Shown here one piece after another: positions 7,479 to 15,680 of a stretch of 64,000 nucleotides of DNA. The DNA is from Prevotella sp. AGR2160 (GTDB taxonomy: Bacteria; Bacteroidota; Bacteroidia; Bacteroidales; Bacteroidaceae), in contig NZ_AUJK01000006.1 of assembly GCF_000424185.1 (NCBI RefSeq), positions 62,001 through 126,000 of the forward strand, written 5' to 3'. The translations under genes were made by a program, and so were the position numbers. A model generated the notes under the pieces. That model saw only the letters and a list, made by a program, of their open reading frames with translations, was not told the origin of the DNA and did not search any database. Each line of letters begins with the position of its first letter. Positions within the stretch are counted from its first letter, which is position 1.

Positions 7479-9523
7479 AGACCGTTAAGATCATCCTCGT
7501 CAATCTCTGCCGCCTCGCCCTGGCGCTGACGTTTGTCTTCTCAGGCTTCGTCAAGGCCATCGATCCGCAAGGCACGCAGTATAAACTCCAGGATTATCTC
7601 ACAGCGCTCAGTCTGCAGGGCTTCGTCCCCGATGCCGTCACGCTCCTCGCCGCCGTCGCCCTCGCCGCCATTGAGCTGACGATGGGCATCATGATTCTCT
7701 TCGCCATCGAGCGCCGCCGCATCTCGAAATTCGTCGTCGCCTTCATGGCCGTGATGACCCTCATCACCGTATGGATCTTCTTCGCCAACCCCGTGAAGGA
7801 CTGCGGCTGCTTCGGCGATGCCATCCATCTGACCAACGGGCAGACGCTTGCGAAGAATATCGTCCTCATGGCCTGTGCCCTCATCGTCGTGCGATGGCCG
7901 CTGCTCATGCCCCGGCTCATCTCGAAGACGAATCAGTGGATCATCACGAACTACACCCTCCTCTATATCCTCGCCACGAGCGCGTGGTGTCTCTGGGACT
8001 TGCCGACGTTCGACTTCCGTCCCTACCATCTCGGCGCTAACATCCTCAAGGGGATGACGATTCCGAAGGGCGCGCCGCAGCCGAAGTTCACCACGACATT
8101 CATCCTCGAGAAACACGGAGTCAAGAAAGAGTTCACGCTCGACAACTACCCCGACTCGACATGGACGTTCATCGACAGTAAGACGGTGCAGACGGCTCCC
8201 GGCTATGTGCCGCCGATCCATGACTTCTCCATCGAGGACCAGCAAGGCAACGATATCACGCAGCAGGCGCTCCACCACAAAGGCTACACGTTCCTGCTGA
8301 TTATGCCGCATCTCGAGCAGGCCGACCAGAGTCAGTTTGGCGATATCAACGAGATCTACGACTATGCCGTCGATCACCACTATCCCTTCTACTGTCTCAC
8401 GGCCAGCGACGAGAAGGCACGACAGAAATGGGAGGATATGACGGGTGCGGAATACCCATTCTACACGTGCGACGAGACGACGCTGAAGACGATCGTCCGC
8501 AGCAATCCCGGCCTCGTCCTCCTCAAGGACGCCACGGTCATCGGCAAATGGAGCCATAATCGGTTGCCGAAGGAGATCATGAGCGACAAGCCCCTCAACG
8601 AGCTCTCCATCGGACAGCTCAATCCCGACAGCGTCGCCAAGCGCGTCACGGAGATCTTCCTGTGGTATGTGCTGCCCCTGTTTCTTCTGTCGCTCGTCGA
8701 CCGCATTATCGTCAATATAAAACGCAGAAAAGATATTTTTGTTTCACATAAAAACAATAGAACAATGAGAAAGAAAATTGTAGCAGGCAACTGGAAAATG
8801 AACATGAACCTGCAGGATGGCGTCGCTCTCGCCAAGGAAATCAATGCAGCCTGTGCTGCCGACAAGCCCAACTGTGGCGTGATCGTCTGCACACCGTTCA
8901 TCCACCTGGCTTCCGTAGCTCAGGTCCTCGATCAGAATGTCGTTGCCCTCGGTGCTGAGAACTGCGCCGACAAGGCTAAGGGTGCTTACACCGGTGAGGT
9001 CAGCGCTGAGATGGTCAAGAGCACAGGTGCTCAGTATGTCATCCTCGGCCACAGCGAGCGCCGTCAGTACTATCACGAGACTCCGGAGATCCTGAAGGAG
9101 AAGGTCCAGCTGGCTCTCGCCAACGGTCTGAAGGTTATCTTCTGCTGCGGTGAGACCCTCGAGGAGCGTGAGGCCAACAAGCAGAACGAGGTCGTCAAGG
9201 CAGAGCTCGACGGCAGCGTCTTCAACCTCTCCGCTGACGAGTGGAAGAACATCGTACTGGCTTACGAGCCGATCTGGGCCATCGGTACCGGCAAGACCGC
9301 TACCTCTGACCAGGCTGAGGAGATGCTCGCTTACATCCGTTCCATCGTCGCTGAGAAGTATGGCAAGCAGGCCGCTGAGGACACCACAATCCTCTATGGT
9401 GGCAGCTGCAAGCCGGGCAACGCTAAGGAGCTCTTCGCTAAGCCCGACATCGACGGCGGTCTCATCGGTGGCGCTTCTCTGAAAGCTGCTGACTTCAAGG
9501 CCATCATCGACGCTTGGAAGTAA
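7475..9523 (+). CDS. BT_3928-type DoxX-like membrane protein fused in frame to triosephosphate isomerase
   Basis: One uninterrupted 682-codon frame from GTG at 7475. Residues 1-175 form a DoxX/MauE-like membrane domain of four to five helices ([20 protein letters not shown], ...[15 protein letters not shown]). Residues 200-390 form a soluble, thioredoxin-like-fold region ([20 protein letters not shown]). Residues about 392-415 are a further helix ([19 protein letters not shown]). Residues 431-682 are a complete TIM barrel. In related genomes BT_3928-family and tpiA genes are adjacent but separate. Here the AT-rich junction (8713-8764) has no stop codon. Either a membrane-tethered TPI is made by read-through, or TPI starts at the internal ATG, or both. 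A sequencing or assembly error at the lost stop is the plain alternative. Confidence 0.8.
   Translation: MKTVKIILVNLCRLALALTFVFSGFVKAIDPQGTQYKLQDYLTALSLQGFVPDAVTLLAAVALAAIELTMGIMILFAIERRRISKFVVAFMAVMTLITVWIFFANPVKDCGCFGDAIHLTNGQTLAKNIVLMACALIVVRWPLLMPRLISKTNQWIITNYTLLYILATSAWCLWDLPTFDFRPYHLGANILKGMTIPKGAPQPKFTTTFILEKHGVKKEFTLDNYPDSTWTFIDSKTVQTAPGYVPPIHDFSIEDQQGNDITQQALHHKGYTFLLIMPHLEQADQSQFGDINEIYDYAVDHHYPFYCLTASDEKARQKWEDMTGAEYPFYTCDETTLKTIVRSNPGLVLLKDATVIGKWSHNRLPKEIMSDKPLNELSIGQLNPDSVAKRVTEIFLWYVLPLFLLSLVDRIIVNIKRRKDIFVSHKNNRTMRKKIVAGNWKMNMNLQDGVALAKEINAACAADKPNCGVIVCTPFIHLASVAQVLDQNVVALGAENCADKAKGAYTGEVSAEMVKSTGAQYVILGHSERRQYYHETPEILKEKVQLALANGLKVIFCCGETLEEREANKQNEVVKAELDGSVFNLSADEWKNIVLAYEPIWAIGTGKTATSDQAEEMLAYIRSIVAEKYGKQAAEDTTILYGGSCKPGNAKELFAKPDIDGGLIGGASLKAADFKAIIDAWK
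8734..8741 (+). promoter_or_regulatory. Possible internal -7 box (TATTTTTG) for tpiA
   Basis: TATTTTTG matches TAnnTTTG and lies 23 nt upstream of the internal tpiA ATG at 8765, inside an AT-rich 50-nt stretch unlike the flanking coding sequence. No -33 TTTG at standard spacing is visible. Confidence 0.4.
8765..9523 (+). CDS. tpiA: Triosephosphate isomerase, probable independent start
   Basis: Interconverts dihydroxyacetone phosphate and glyceraldehyde 3-phosphate in glycolysis. The 252-residue TIM barrel keeps all active-site features: AGNWKMN (Asn and Lys), ILGHSERR (catalytic His), [14 protein letters not shown] (catalytic Glu and flexible loop 6), YGGSCKPGN and the phosphate-binding GGLIGGASL. 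Its codon use is visibly more biased than that of the preceding membrane domain, as expected for a highly expressed glycolytic gene. An A-rich leader (AAAAACAATAGAACA) precedes the ATG, typical of strongly expressed Bacteroidota genes. These points favour initiation here even though the frame is open from 7475. A terminator follows at 9541. Confidence 0.9.
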   Translation: MRKKIVAGNWKMNMNLQDGVALAKEINAACAADKPNCGVIVCTPFIHLASVAQVLDQNVVALGAENCADKAKGAYTGEVSAEMVKSTGAQYVILGHSERRQYYHETPEILKEKVQLALANGLKVIFCCGETLEEREANKQNEVVKAELDGSVFNLSADEWKNIVLAYEPIWAIGTGKTATSDQAEEMLAYIRSIVAEKYGKQAAEDTTILYGGSCKPGNAKELFAKPDIDGGLIGGASLKAADFKAIIDAWK

Positions 9524-9540
9524 TTCCGTCACAACCCCAT

Positions 9541-9576
9541 GCCCCCTCCCCCGCCAATGGCGGGAGGGGCCTTTTC
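9541..9576 (+). terminator. GC-rich terminator after tpiA
   Basis: A C-rich arm (9541-9554) pairs with GGCGGGAGGGGC (9559-9570) with one or two bulges around AAT, followed by CTTTTC. The T-tract is short, so some read-through into the SPOR gene is likely. Confidence 0.65.
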
Positions 9577-9599
9577 ATGAATGTTTTAGCCCTGAGAAA

Positions 9600-10562
9600 A
9601 TGAAATATTGGTTTACGTTACTCGTTCTGGTCTGTTGTCCCCTCACTGCCATCCATGCGCAGTCTTTCCTCGACCATCTCCGTCAGAAAGTACAGGGACA
9701 GGGTACGATTACGATAACCGAAAATACAGCCATCGACAACCTCGTCAATGGCAAACCTCAGTCCAACACCTATACCCCGTCGACGACTGGAAAGCCGTCA
9801 TCGACAGAGACCCGCCGCAACACCACAACAACCGGAAAGAATACAACCACCCCATCCTACTCTTCTGTTCCGCAGACACCAAAGAACCCGCAGAAGGCAA
9901 CGACACAGAGCGGACAGGACAAACAGAAGAAACTCAGCAAGGCTGAGCGAAAAAAATTAGAACAACAAGAGTTGCAGCGTGCTCAGGAAATGGCACGCCA
10001 GCAAGAGATCCAACGCCAACAAGAACAGGAGCGTCAGGCTGCCTTGGAGAAAGAGCGTCAGGCTGCCTTGGAGAAAGAGCGCCAGGCCGCGTTGGAAAGA
10101 GAGCGCCAGGCTACGATGGAAAGAGAGCGCCAGGCTGCTCAGCAACAGATCGCTGAACATGAGCGTGCCGAACGTGCTGCTGCAGAGCGTAAGGCGGCCG
10201 CAGAGAAGAAAGCGGCCGCAGAGCGTAAGGCGGCGGAAAATGATGAAAACTTCGATATCCCTACCGTCGACATGCGTAAGAAAGTCATGCGCGGCTCACA
10301 TAAAGTCACAGGTTACCGTGTCCAGGCTTTCGCCGGTGGCAACAGTCGTGCGGACCGTGTCAAGGCTGAGAAGATCGGCAACATGATCAAGATGCGGTTC
10401 CCCGACCTGCCCGTTTACGTCCATTTCTATTCTCCCCGCTGGATCTGCCGTGTCGGAAACTTCCGTTCCCAGAGTGAGGCCATGCGCGTGCTCCGTCAGG
10501 TGAGAGCCATGGGCTGTAAGGGCGCCTGCTTGGTAAAGGGAAAGATAACCGTACAATATTAA
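9600..10562 (+). CDS. SPOR-domain secreted protein with coiled-coil repeats
   Basis: The 320-residue product has a signal peptide (cleaved near IHAQS, residue 21). A Ser/Thr-rich low-complexity stretch (about 50-110) follows, then a charged coiled coil (about 112-215) containing five copies of an 8-residue unit ERQAALEK/R. The C-terminal SPOR domain (about 235-318, [20 protein letters not shown]...[15 protein letters not shown]) is expected to bind denuded glycan strands of septal peptidoglycan. A periplasmic cell-envelope or division role is likely. The DNA encoding the repeats (about 10029-10148) is a near-perfect 24-bp tandem array and could vary in copy number. It lies between tpiA and folE. 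Confidence 0.85.
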   Translation: MKYWFTLLVLVCCPLTAIHAQSFLDHLRQKVQGQGTITITENTAIDNLVNGKPQSNTYTPSTTGKPSSTETRRNTTTTGKNTTTPSYSSVPQTPKNPQKATTQSGQDKQKKLSKAERKKLEQQELQRAQEMARQQEIQRQQEQERQAALEKERQAALEKERQAALERERQATMERERQAAQQQIAEHERAERAAAERKAAAEKKAAAERKAAENDENFDIPTVDMRKKVMRGSHKVTGYRVQAFAGGNSRADRVKAEKIGNMIKMRFPDLPVYVHFYSPRWICRVGNFRSQSEAMRVLRQVRAMGCKGACLVKGKITVQY

Positions 10563-10617
10563 TAAGGTATATATAATAAGGTGTCCGCCGTATGCGGGAC
10601 ACAGAAACAGAAAAAAG
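10563..10617. repeat. Family E repeat (ATATATAATAAGGTGT) before folE
   Basis: TATATATAATAAGGTGT at about 10567-10583, followed by a weak GTGTCC...GGGACAC hairpin. The same unit occurs inverted at about 26888-26904 and directly at about 59738-59756. Confidence 0.45.
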
Positions 10618-11211
10618 ATGAATCCAGAAACCGATTTTCGTGACGGCCTCGACAAACTTGCCGCCGACTATAAAGATATCCTTCAGACGCTCGGTGAAGA
10701 TCCTGAGCGCGAGGGACTGTTGAAGACGCCGATGCGTGTGGCCAAAGCCATGCAGATCCTTACACGTGGCTATTTCCAGGACCCGCATAAGGTCCTCACC
10801 GATGCCCTCTTCGAGGAGAAATACGATCAGATGGTCATCGTCAAGGATATTGACGTCTTCTCCCTCTGTGAGCATCACATGCTGCCGTTCTATGGCAAGT
10901 GCCATGTGGCTTATATCCCCAATGGAAAGATCACGGGACTGAGCAAGATCGCACGCGTCGTAGATATCTACAGCCATCGTCTGCAGGTACAGGAGCGGCT
11001 CACCCAACAGATCAAAGACTGTATCCAAGATACGCTGAAACCCCAGGGCGTCATGGTTGTCATCGAAGCCAAACACATGTGCATGCAGATGCGCGGCGTG
11101 GAGAAGCAAAACTCCATCACCACCACATCCGACTACAGTGGTGTCTTCAACAGCCTCAACACGCGCATGGAGTTCATGAGCCTCCTCCGCGGCGAGAGCA
11201 AGAGAATATAA
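10618..11211 (+). CDS. folE: GTP cyclohydrolase I
   Basis: Converts GTP to 7,8-dihydroneopterin triphosphate, the first step of tetrahydrofolate synthesis (and of queuosine/biopterin routes where present). The 197-residue product has the family hallmarks: [20 protein letters not shown], the zinc-site [20 protein letters not shown] (Cys and His ligands), [20 protein letters not shown], and the second zinc Cys region [13 protein letters not shown]. It is full length for the type IA (zinc) enzyme and ends ...[10 protein letters not shown]. It is last in the conserved tpiA-SPOR-folE group; a long inverted repeat follows. Confidence 0.96.
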   Translation: MNPETDFRDGLDKLAADYKDILQTLGEDPEREGLLKTPMRVAKAMQILTRGYFQDPHKVLTDALFEEKYDQMVIVKDIDVFSLCEHHMLPFYGKCHVAYIPNGKITGLSKIARVVDIYSHRLQVQERLTQQIKDCIQDTLKPQGVMVVIEAKHMCMQMRGVEKQNSITTTSDYSGVFNSLNTRMEFMSLLRGESKRI

Positions 11212-11232
11212 TATAAAAATCCAACATCCTAT

Positions 11233-11342
11233 TGCAGGGGCCGTCCCTTGTGGCGGCCCGCCGTCGGAACGACGGATTTCTTCATAATTTGCACACATCC
11301 GACCTAACGGTCGGCGGGCCGCCACAAGGGACGGCCCCTGCA
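11233..11342. repeat. Palindromic element (family B-like) with perfect 31-bp arms
   Basis: Left arm 11233-11263 and right arm 11312-11342 are exact reverse complements. Each arm continues into its own small hairpin (CCGTC...GACGG on the left, CCGACC TAAC GGTCGG on the right), so the single strand can fold into a three-branched structure. The core GGCCGCCACAAGGGACGG is related to the family B arms at 35709, 36284, 61840 and 61900. It lies between folE and the exonuclease gene and encodes nothing. Confidence 0.85.
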
Positions 11343-11367
11343 AATCGATCAAAGAATATTAGAATGT

Positions 11368-12117
11368 ATGAAATTTATTAGTTGGAATGTCAACGGGCTG
11401 CGCGCCTGTGTCAATAAAGGCTTCAAAGAAAGTTTTGAAAGCCTCGATGCCGATTTCTTCTGCCTTCAGGAGACCAAGATGCAGGAAGGACAACTAGACC
11501 TGCAGTTCTCCGGCTATGAGAGTTACTGGAATTATGCTGAGAAGAAAGGCTATAGTGGCACAGCCATTTATGCCAAACACAAGCCACTCAGCGTGACAAA
11601 AGGCATCGGTATTGAAGAGCACGACCACGAGGGTCGTGTCATCACGCTTGAATATCCCGATTTCTATCTCGTCACCGTCTATACACCAAACAGCCAGGAC
11701 GGTCTTCGCCGCCTCGACTACCGTATGACGTGGGAGCGTGATTTCCAGGCCTATCTCCATCAGCTCGATCAGAAGAAGCCCGTCATCGTCTGCGGAGATA
11801 TGAATGTCGCCCACGAGGAGATTGATATCAAGAATCCGAAGACAAACCATAAGAATGCCGGCTTCACCGATGAGGAACGTGAGCAGATGACGACACTCCT
11901 CGGCAATGGTTTCACGGATACTTTCCGTTATAAATATCCGGAAGAGATAACTTATAGTTGGTGGAGCTATCGTTTCCACGCCCGTGAGAAGAATGCCGGC
12001 TGGCGTATTGACTACTTCCTCATCTCCGACCGTCTCCGCGACCGCCTTGAGGACGCGAAAATCCACACGGAAATCATGGGCAGTGATCACTGCCCCATAG
12101 AACTGGACTTGAAATAA
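11368..12117 (+). CDS. xth: Exodeoxyribonuclease III / AP endonuclease
   Basis: Cleaves DNA 5' of abasic sites and degrades 3' ends during base-excision repair. The 249-residue endonuclease/exonuclease/phosphatase-fold protein keeps the metal and catalytic motifs: MKFISWNVNGLRA (Asn), FFCLQETKMQEGQ (Glu), YTPNSQDGLRRLDYR (Tyr/Asp), CGDMNVAHEEIDIKNPK (Asp-Asn pair), GWRIDYFLIS, and the terminal GSDHCPIEL (Asp-His). Length is normal. Its 3' end lies 4 bp from that of the convergent TPR gene, with no separate terminator. Confidence 0.96.
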   Translation: MKFISWNVNGLRACVNKGFKESFESLDADFFCLQETKMQEGQLDLQFSGYESYWNYAEKKGYSGTAIYAKHKPLSVTKGIGIEEHDHEGRVITLEYPDFYLVTVYTPNSQDGLRRLDYRMTWERDFQAYLHQLDQKKPVIVCGDMNVAHEEIDIKNPKTNHKNAGFTDEEREQMTTLLGNGFTDTFRYKYPEEITYSWWSYRFHAREKNAGWRIDYFLISDRLRDRLEDAKIHTEIMGSDHCPIELDLK

Positions 12118-12121
12118 TTCA

Positions 12122-13570
12122 TTATCTCAAGCTGATCATCTTTCTGGCATTCACATTATTCGGATCTACCGTCAACACTTTCCGTGCGTAATAAACCGTA
12201 TCTTTGATGCGGTTTTGGTGGTAACTGTAGAAAGCCATATAGGACCAGGCATCACGAAGCATATTCTTCCAACGATCCTGATGATCCTTCCGCTTCTGGA
12301 TATAATCGATGAGTTTCTGATACAAGGGGACAGCCGTGCCCGCCTTCGCTTCCGGGTCCAGGACTTGTGTGCAATAAGCCGCATGGTAATAATAGAGGAT
12401 ATCGATCTGATCCCAATAACCATATTTCGCATCAAACTCATTATACGCTTTGTCGAGATCGGCATAGGCCTCTTTCTCTCCCTGATGCAGATCAATGGCA
12501 TCTTGTAATTTTGTCAGATAAATCTGGGTCAACAAATACCAGTCATAAGGCTGCGTATGACTTCTCAAAGTAAGAAACAACCGGTATTCCTTTGCGGCTA
12601 AGTCATACTCACCACCGGCCTTCATACCGTCGAGGGTTGCCGTGAGCTGTTTGTTCATCGTCTTGCGGTCCTCACTATCCCAGGTACTGTCATTATTCAG
12701 AAATTCAGCGAACGTCCGCATGCTCTCATCATAATTACGTATGCCATTGGATGCCGATACCTGATAGACATAATCCAAGACATTCAACTTCAATCCGTCC
12801 GCCTTCTGCTGTAACGCACGGAACTGACAGCCATGGTCATAGGCCTCCTGATATTTCTTCAACTGCACACCATCATAGAGGAGCACACGGTGCAAACGGG
12901 GCTGACTGGGATATTTCTTCAATCCCTGCAGCGCCACCCGTGAGCTCTCCTCATAACGATTATCGAAATACAGGGCGAAGGCATAACGCCATAGATTATC
13001 TTCATCCATCTTGGCGGAGTCGACACGCGCGTACTGCTCCGCTGCCTGATGGAACTGACTGTTGGAGAAGAGGATGAAAGCCTGTGAGAGCTCCGTGTTG
13101 ACACCCGGCAGGGCTTTTCCCATCTTCTCGAGCATCGCTATGGCCTCCTTGGGATGGCTGTGAGCTGCCGTCTCCACATAGCGCTGATAAGCCTCTATGT
13201 TCTTTCCGTCAGCTTCTATGGCCTGCTGATAACAAGTCAAAGCCTTCATGGTATCCCGGTCGAATGCCGCCATGTCACCCTGTAAGAGGAAAGCGGGCGC
13301 AAAATGGCTATTGAGCTTCAGCGCCTTTCCGAGAAAGACATTGGCCTTCGAACGATTCTGGTTGCGATAATAACTACGGGCAATGGCCACCTGATAGTCG
13401 GGACGCTTACTGAATTTCTCCGACAACCGATTGGCTACCGTGTCGGCTTGAACGGAATACTTATGCAACACCTCCGCCAAGGCCTGCTCCATGGCCTTCA
13501 AATTGGTCTGGCCATAGACTACCGACAGGGGTGAGAGGAGGAACAACAATATCGTGATATATTTCTTCAT
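12122..13570 (-). CDS. Secreted TPR protein, last gene of the fimbrial operon
   Basis: The 482-residue product has a signal peptide (MKKYITILLFLLSPLSVVYG, mature from about QTNLK). It is then alpha-helical throughout with recognisable TPR units: SYYRNQNRSKANVFLGKALK, FAPAFLLQGDMAAFDRDTMK, LTCYQQAIEADGKNIEAYQR. The last helices (YHQNRIKDTVYYARKVLTVD, then PNNVNARKMISL) also look like a TPR. The frame extends upstream to 13618 but lacks a signal there, so the ATG at 13570 is used. It starts 10 bp after the outer-membrane barrel gene and is the last of nine co-directional genes. It may be a periplasmic scaffold for fimbria or outer-membrane assembly; no specific family name is recognised. Confidence 0.75.
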   Translation of the reverse strand: MKKYITILLFLLSPLSVVYGQTNLKAMEQALAEVLHKYSVQADTVANRLSEKFSKRPDYQVAIARSYYRNQNRSKANVFLGKALKLNSHFAPAFLLQGDMAAFDRDTMKALTCYQQAIEADGKNIEAYQRYVETAAHSHPKEAIAMLEKMGKALPGVNTELSQAFILFSNSQFHQAAEQYARVDSAKMDEDNLWRYAFALYFDNRYEESSRVALQGLKKYPSQPRLHRVLLYDGVQLKKYQEAYDHGCQFRALQQKADGLKLNVLDYVYQVSASNGIRNYDESMRTFAEFLNNDSTWDSEDRKTMNKQLTATLDGMKAGGEYDLAAKEYRLFLTLRSHTQPYDWYLLTQIYLTKLQDAIDLHQGEKEAYADLDKAYNEFDAKYGYWDQIDILYYYHAAYCTQVLDPEAKAGTAVPLYQKLIDYIQKRKDHQDRWKNMLRDAWSYMAFYSYHQNRIKDTVYYARKVLTVDPNNVNARKMISLR

Positions 13571-13580
13571 ATACTTGGGC

Positions 13581-15680
13581 TTAATGATGGAAGGAAAGGC
13601 TATACTGCACACCCACATTGAGGGTCTCCACCAGTGAACAGCCGCCGATACGCGGCAGATCCAGACCTGAAAGGGTCAGGTCATGGAGGAGATACCAAGA
13701 GGGCGAGAGGGTCACGGCGATATGGGGCGACACACGGGCCTGCAGCTTAAAACCGAGGACACCGCCGGCCTTGACACCATCGATGACATCCACGGGACGG
13801 GCCTCATGGCCTTCCTGCAGGGAGATGGAGCTGTCGAGATGTCCGCTGTCCTTGATGCCGAAGGCCGCCGCCGGTCCTATAAAGGCAGAAAGGGTGAAGG
13901 GCCGCCGTGCCTGCACACCGCTCAACGCCGCCGTGAGGTCCATCTGATATCCTAGGGACAAGAGATTGAGAGTCCAGTTGTGCTTCCACAAGCCCTGACG
14001 GACGACGGCAGCCTCCACGCCCGACGCTGCGTCATAAGTGACGTCATGATAGGTCGTGACGGCGTCGGCATGATGCGACAGGCGCTCAAAGGCAGCCCGA
14101 ATACCATGGACATGAGAGAAATGGCATTCCACATATCCACCATAGTTCATATTCATCAGAGAGGTGCCCTCCAGATAGGGCGACTCTGCCTGCACGAAGT
14201 TCATGCCGCCCCACAGACCTACCGTGAGCGGCTGCAGATGACGGCCAAAGAAGTCGGCATTCTCCTCCTGACGATATCTCTTGCCACGCATCATCACACT
14301 CACGCCGACGGCAATACTCCATCCGTTCTCGGAGAATCGCTTGTACCAGTCGACATTGGAATAAGGGATGCGATACTGCAGCCATTCATACTTCGGCTCG
14401 ATAAAGGCCTGCAGATCCTCCGAAAGGGTATAGCCCAAATGGACACCAGCGGTGAGGCCCAACGCCCGGCAACTCAGTTTGCCGCCCGTTTGGAACTTCT
14501 GCAACTGCCCGTATTCCACGCCCAAAGGAACAAAGAAACTGAACGGCCGGTTCCATAGATAATTCTTCGACAATCCCATGGGATTCAACAGCAGATCCAC
14601 GGCGCCACCACTGTAAAGGCTGTGCTGGTCACGACTCAGCGCAGGCCAGGAAGAGGTGGCAGCGACCTCTTCCTTCCGCCACAGGGCAGAACGGGAGAAG
14701 GCAGAGAGACGGAGTCCCAGGGCCGGGGAGATCCATTTACCGACGGCAATGCGCCAGTCGGAGCCCATGGACTTCATCAAACCCAGATCCGACTGATTGG
14801 CGAGATGGATACCATTGGAGACCTCCAGGAAGAAAGGCATACGCCACGACTGCGCCACACTGTCGGCCGTGAGGTAATTGGCCTGCGAACGCTGCCGCAT
14901 AAAGCGCCACCGTGCTTCCGGGGAGAGGTTGTTGCGCAGGTAGTATACCACCGACAGGTTAGCACCGTAGAAGATATCGTAACCACGCCAGTTGTTGTTT
15001 GATGAGACATCCATCTGATCAGAGCCGACGCCCAGATAGGGCTCCACGGCCAGATAGCCCTGAGGCCCCGTAAAAAATTTAAACTGGGCACCGAGGTGAA
15101 ACTCGGGACTGACACTGGAGCGCTGGAAATGAGAGGCGCGGCCATACTGCAGCCCCAATCCAAAGATGGCTTGTACCTCCATTCTCCGGGCGGGGTTATA
15201 GCCGCCGAAATAGTTGGAGATGCTATACAGATAGTCCAAGCGTCCACCTATCTTATAAAAGGAATAGTCGTACTGTCGCTGATAGCCATAATGGCCTACA
15301 AGCGACAGACGCAGTGTGGAGAGCTTGCTCCACTGCTTGCCTATGGCGATATGGGCACCGCCCAGAACGTCATAGCTATAATCGTCATCAGGAGGAAGGA
15401 TACGCTCTATCCCTACACCGCCCTGGAGAAACAGATGATCGAGGAAGCGGTGGGAGAAACGGTCTCCGTAGTTGCGGTAACGGTCCTCCATAACATAACG
15501 GGACGCATTGAGTCCGCGGGCATGATTCAGATGATGCTGGCGTAAGGAGTCACGATGCATCTTCTCGGCCTCATCCTGCAGATAAGGGAGAAGGACAGAA
15601 TCCGGCACCACGGTCTGTGCTACTGAATGCTGGGAAACCAGCAAACCCAGAAACAAACATATCAAAAAGTTCTGCTTCAT
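13581..15680 (-). CDS. Large outer-membrane beta-barrel protein of the fimbrial locus
   Basis: The 699-residue product has a signal peptide ending SVAQ (residue 22). It appears to have two beta-barrel halves: about 80-470 (GGVGIERILPPDDDYSYDVL, ...YGYQRQYDYSFYKIGGRLDY) and about 490-699 (LTVGLWGGMNFVQAE, ...GVQYSLSFHH). Alternating aromatic strands and a C-terminal aromatic residue pattern support an outer-membrane location. The start overlaps the stop of the OmpA-like gene by 4 bp (ATGA). An export or anchoring platform for the fimbrillins encoded upstream is a reasonable guess. No named family was identified with certainty. Confidence 0.75.
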   Translation of the reverse strand: MKQNFLICLFLGLLVSQHSVAQTVVPDSVLLPYLQDEAEKMHRDSLRQHHLNHARGLNASRYVMEDRYRNYGDRFSHRFLDHLFLQGGVGIERILPPDDDYSYDVLGGAHIAIGKQWSKLSTLRLSLVGHYGYQRQYDYSFYKIGGRLDYLYSISNYFGGYNPARRMEVQAIFGLGLQYGRASHFQRSSVSPEFHLGAQFKFFTGPQGYLAVEPYLGVGSDQMDVSSNNNWRGYDIFYGANLSVVYYLRNNLSPEARWRFMRQRSQANYLTADSVAQSWRMPFFLEVSNGIHLANQSDLGLMKSMGSDWRIAVGKWISPALGLRLSAFSRSALWRKEEVAATSSWPALSRDQHSLYSGGAVDLLLNPMGLSKNYLWNRPFSFFVPLGVEYGQLQKFQTGGKLSCRALGLTAGVHLGYTLSEDLQAFIEPKYEWLQYRIPYSNVDWYKRFSENGWSIAVGVSVMMRGKRYRQEENADFFGRHLQPLTVGLWGGMNFVQAESPYLEGTSLMNMNYGGYVECHFSHVHGIRAAFERLSHHADAVTTYHDVTYDAASGVEAAVVRQGLWKHNWTLNLLSLGYQMDLTAALSGVQARRPFTLSAFIGPAAAFGIKDSGHLDSSISLQEGHEARPVDVIDGVKAGGVLGFKLQARVSPHIAVTLSPSWYLLHDLTLSGLDLPRIGGCSLVETLNVGVQYSLSFHH

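Noticed and set aside
10029-10148. Possible CRISPR-like tandem repeats
   Set aside because: In-frame coiled-coil repeats within a coding sequence, with no spacers and no cas genes.
10387-11352. 321-codon reverse open frame opposite folE
   Set aside because: Shadow of folE that begins inside the palindromic element at 11233-11342.
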